Shown piece after piece: positions 5,374-6,419 of a stretch of DNA of 6,419 nucleotides; the first letter of the stretch is position 1; each line of letters starts with the position of its first letter. Under the pieces are notes generated by a model. The model was not told the origin of the DNA. It saw nothing but the letters and a program-made list of their open reading frames with translations, and made no database searches. Source of the DNA: Actinomycetota bacterium (GTDB lineage Bacteria > Actinomycetota > Thermoleophilia > Gaiellales > Gaiellaceae). The position numbers were made by a program, and so were the translations under genes. The stretch lies in contig JACDGR010000204.1 of NCBI GenBank assembly GCA_013821525.1, positions 1 to 6,419 of the forward strand. Reading direction: 5' to 3'.

Positions 5374-5578
5374 CGCAATCCTTTGAGCCGCGCTGACCCG
5401 AGCTGCGCCGCATCGCTTGCGACGCCGATACGAGCTGATCGCCAGCCTGCGTCGAGCGCTCATCGATCTGCGAACGAAGCTGCTCCCCGGTCTTACCCTT
5501 CGCCTGCTGGGCAACATCCTGCACCTGCTCCTTCACCTGCTCAACACCAGACTGCGAACCACCATTCTCGCTTGTCAT
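5303..5578 (-). CDS. Tail-less helical stress-type protein (C-terminally truncated)
   Basis: The frame opens MTSENGGSQSGVEQVKEQVQ and continues with DVAQQAKGKTGEQL, SQIDERSTQAGDQLVSASQA up to about residue 60. This Gln/Glu/Lys-rich amphipathic helix with the DERSTQAGDQ signature matches abundant actinobacterial proteins of about 120-150 residues that I recall as ending in a second helix and a C-terminal membrane segment (RRPWAVAAGG-like). Here, after RRSSG (about position 5397), the frame turns into an arginine-rich sequence antisense to the neighbouring ORF and stops at residue 91; the second half and membrane segment are missing. ATG 5578 is chosen: AGGAGG ends ten bases before it and only one base before the alternative ATG 5587. 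Likely a remnant, although the start signals are intact. Confidence 0.6.
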   Translation of the reverse strand: MTSENGGSQSGVEQVKEQVQDVAQQAKGKTGEQLRSQIDERSTQAGDQLVSASQAMRRSSGQRGSKDCVRRARLSRWRCSRRRDLDSAQRP

Positions 5579-5587
5579 GCTTGACAT

Positions 5588-5900
5588 TCCTCCTCTTTCA
5601 ATTGGCTATGCGGAGCCACAACCACCGCATCTCTAGGCATGCGGTAGCCACAACACCCGGACGCGGCCAGGTGACTACCGGCACCGCCCCCATAACTGGA
5701 ACTGGTGTGCGCAACCGACCCCTACCCCGGGTTTCTCAGCGTCGAGAATCCACGTCCGAGAAAAGCTGCTCCCCGGCCAAGCGCTCAATCAACGCGCCAC
5801 GACAACTAGCCCTTGTGGCGGGGCAAGACAGGCCCACCACCGATTTCGGCAGGGGGCCCGCTCACTGATTTCAGTCGGTCTTCTCGTGTGTGGCTTCTCC
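5588..5900. other. 313-bp non-coding stretch between divergent genes
   Basis: It separates the truncated helical gene (minus) from the zinc ribbon at 5914 (plus). The long plus-strand frame crossing it (5383-5868) is Pro/Ser/Thr/Arg-rich and domain-free. I found no tRNA or tmRNA cloverleaf. The right end holds the paired inverted repeats listed separately; the remainder shows nothing I can support. Confidence 0.5.
5840..5875. promoter_or_regulatory. Two related palindromes with GATTTC core, candidate operators
   Basis: CCGATTTCGG (5840-5849) and ACTGATTTCAGT (5864-5875) are both inverted repeats around a TT centre and share the GATTTC core; their centres are 25 bp apart. They lie roughly 25-60 bp upstream of the TAGAAT box at 5901, where tandem activator or repressor sites are common. 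Confidence 0.4.
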
Positions 5901-5906
5901 TAGAAT
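5901..5906 (+). promoter_or_regulatory. -10 box TAGAAT for the zinc ribbon at 5914
   Basis: TAGAAT is one base from the TATAAT consensus and lies seven bases before ATG 5914, the leaderless geometry also seen at 3727. No good -35 is visible 16-18 bp upstream. The box decides the start: the in-frame GTG 5890 would be upstream of the transcript. Confidence 0.55.
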
Positions 5907-5913
5907 CAGGCTG

Positions 5914-6150
5914 ATGAGCGACCTGACTGGACTCGAAGAACAACCCGAGCAGTTCGATGAGGGTGCCTTGTGCAGTCGCTGCGAGGGGCAACTTGTGTTC
6001 CTTGGCAATAAGCGGTTCCATGAGGGCGACAGCGGCTTTGGCTTCCTGCTGGGTCCCTTGCGCGAGCTATTTGAGAACCGCGAGCACGTCGGGATGTGGG
6101 CCTGCGGGGAATGCGGGCACGTCGAGTTCTTCATGCGCCTGAGGAAATAA
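5914..6150 (+). CDS. Zinc-ribbon protein, YpzJ/PF09855-like
   Basis: A 78-residue product starting MSDLTGLEEQPEQFDEGAL. Cys20/Cys23 (CSRC) and Cys64/Cys67 (CGEC) form a two-strand zinc ribbon, with a glycine-rich loop (GDSGFGFLLGPLRELF, 38-53) between and the ending MWACGECGHVEFFMRLRK. The CxxC ... V-x-x-W-x-C-x-x-CG-x-x-EF layout resembles predicted nucleic-acid-binding Zn-ribbon proteins of COG3478/PF09855, though this one carries a longer acidic N-terminal arm. The actual ligand and role are unknown. ATG 5914 is preferred over GTG 5890 because the TAGAAT box ends seven bases before it and the extra eight residues add nothing domain-like. It stands alone, with palindromes upstream and about 185 bp of non-coding DNA downstream. 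Confidence 0.88.
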   Translation: MSDLTGLEEQPEQFDEGALCSRCEGQLVFLGNKRFHEGDSGFGFLLGPLRELFENREHVGMWACGECGHVEFFMRLRK

Positions 6151-6227
6151 GGCGGCCAACGCCCTTCGGTGCGCAAAGTGCTGTAGGCAGGTCAGTCTTT
6201 CCCTCGCCAAGACCACCGACCCGAAAC

Positions 6228-6239
6228 CCGCCGCGGCGG
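6228..6239. repeat. Perfect 12-bp palindrome CCGCCGCGGCGG
   Basis: A self-complementary 12-mer in the non-coding DNA after the zinc-ribbon gene. In GC-rich genomes such palindromes arise readily by chance. It has no T-tract, so it is not called a terminator. Confidence 0.5.
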
Positions 6240-6255
6240 ATGCTTTGCCCTTCGC

Positions 6256-6292
6256 CCGATTAGCCGATTAGCCGATGAGGCAACGAGGCAAT
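6256..6292. repeat. Two abutting 8-bp tandem repeat arrays
   Basis: CCGATTAG occurs twice and then as CCGATGAG (6256-6263, 6264-6271, 6272-6279). The last GAG begins a second array, GAGGCAAC (6277-6284) and GAGGCAAT (6285-6292). Both have an 8-base period. The patch lies in the 185-bp stretch 6151-6335, which otherwise contains no gene that I can support. Confidence 0.65.
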
Positions 6293-6335
6293 GAAAAGCG
6301 AACTGGTTGCACGAGTGAGTGGAAGATGGTGATCC

Positions 6336-6419
6336 CTAGGTGACGAATCCCATGTCGCCAATGAGCAGCAATTGATCAGCGTCTTGAACGCCGATGCCGG
6401 TCGCGCTGTGCGTATTGTT
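6336..6419 (-). CDS. Possible C-terminal end of an unidentified protein (partial)
   Basis: Read on the minus strand from the right edge, the frame gives 27 residues (NNTHSATGIGVQDADQLLLI then GDMGFVT) and a TAG at 6338-6336. The composition is balanced and third positions are mostly G or C. A competing plus-strand frame is open from 6333 to the edge (HVANEQQLISVLNADAGRAV) but has no ATG or GTG start. Neither is identifiable; the minus reading is slightly favoured by its third-position GC (19 of 27 against 17 of 29). Confidence 0.3.
   Translation of the reverse strand, partial: NNTHSATGIGVQDADQLLLIGDMGFVT

Noticed and set aside
4777..5517. Minus-strand open frame of 246 codons
   Set aside because: Antisense to the GNAT gene at 4633 and to the ORF at 5101; arginine-rich and without motifs.
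5383..5868. Plus-strand open frame of 161 codons
   Set aside because: Antisense to the well-supported N-terminal half of the helical protein and then runs through non-coding DNA; low-complexity Pro/Ser/Arg product.
5641..5880. Possible tRNA or tmRNA in the 5.6-5.9 kb gap
   Set aside because: Segments such as GGTTTCTCAG...GAATCC looked tRNA-like, but no acceptor stem, anticodon arm or CCA end could be assembled.
1..6419. CRISPR array, insertion sequence, integrase, attachment site or toxin-antitoxin pair
   Set aside because: No regularly spaced repeats, terminal inverted repeats, DDE or recombinase motifs, or paired small-gene signatures were seen; the small genes are zinc ribbons or unpaired.

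Overview
The window is GC-rich bacterial DNA with densely packed short genes, GTG and probable TTG starts, 4-base gene overlaps, and many genes without a Shine-Dalgarno sequence that carry a TAnnnT-like box a few bases before the start codon. The protein families (small secreted proteins with paired cysteines, a subtilisin-inhibitor-like lipoprotein, a secreted protein with an FFDFNHGQTG signature, short CxxC/CxxC zinc ribbons, a Gln/Glu-rich stress-type helical protein) suggest a soil actinomycete, most likely class Thermoleophilia (Solirubrobacterales or Gaiellales). That placement is inference from family recall, not a database result.

Layout. Positions 1-152 hold a gene edge that can be read two ways. 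Positions 153-1359 form a tight co-directional operon: a RimJ/RimL-type GNAT acetyltransferase, a small YjdJ-type GNAT (GTGA overlap) and a GloA-like glyoxalase (ATGA overlap). The glyoxalase loses its last metal ligand because its C-terminus is abnormal. Positions 1360-1659 hold no supported gene. A small gene at 1660-1870 looks frameshifted. Positions 1930-4266 are a block of exported proteins: a 390-residue lipoprotein on the minus strand, then divergently a 134-residue secreted protein and a 179-residue secreted protein with its own promoter. Next come a 56-residue zinc ribbon (minus) and a third GNAT (plus), divergent across a 115-bp region rich in inverted repeats. After that lie a 90-residue orphan ORF, the tail-less remnant of a helical stress-type protein on the minus strand, about 330 bp of non-coding DNA, and a 78-residue zinc ribbon with a good -10 box. 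The right end has an 8-bp tandem-repeat patch and a possible partial gene.

How they work together. Only the first three genes look like a functional unit, probably small-molecule or protein acetylation plus methylglyoxal-type detoxification under translational coupling. The exported proteins share a compartment but no visible pathway. There is no transposase, integrase, CRISPR array, tRNA, rRNA or recognisable defence cassette. The recurring theme is gene decay or remodelling at C-termini (glyoxalase, helical protein) and by frameshift (1660-1870). I did not find a convincing new multi-gene system. The best leads are the inhibitor-like lipoprotein with an altered reactive site and the palindromes in the divergent promoter regions.
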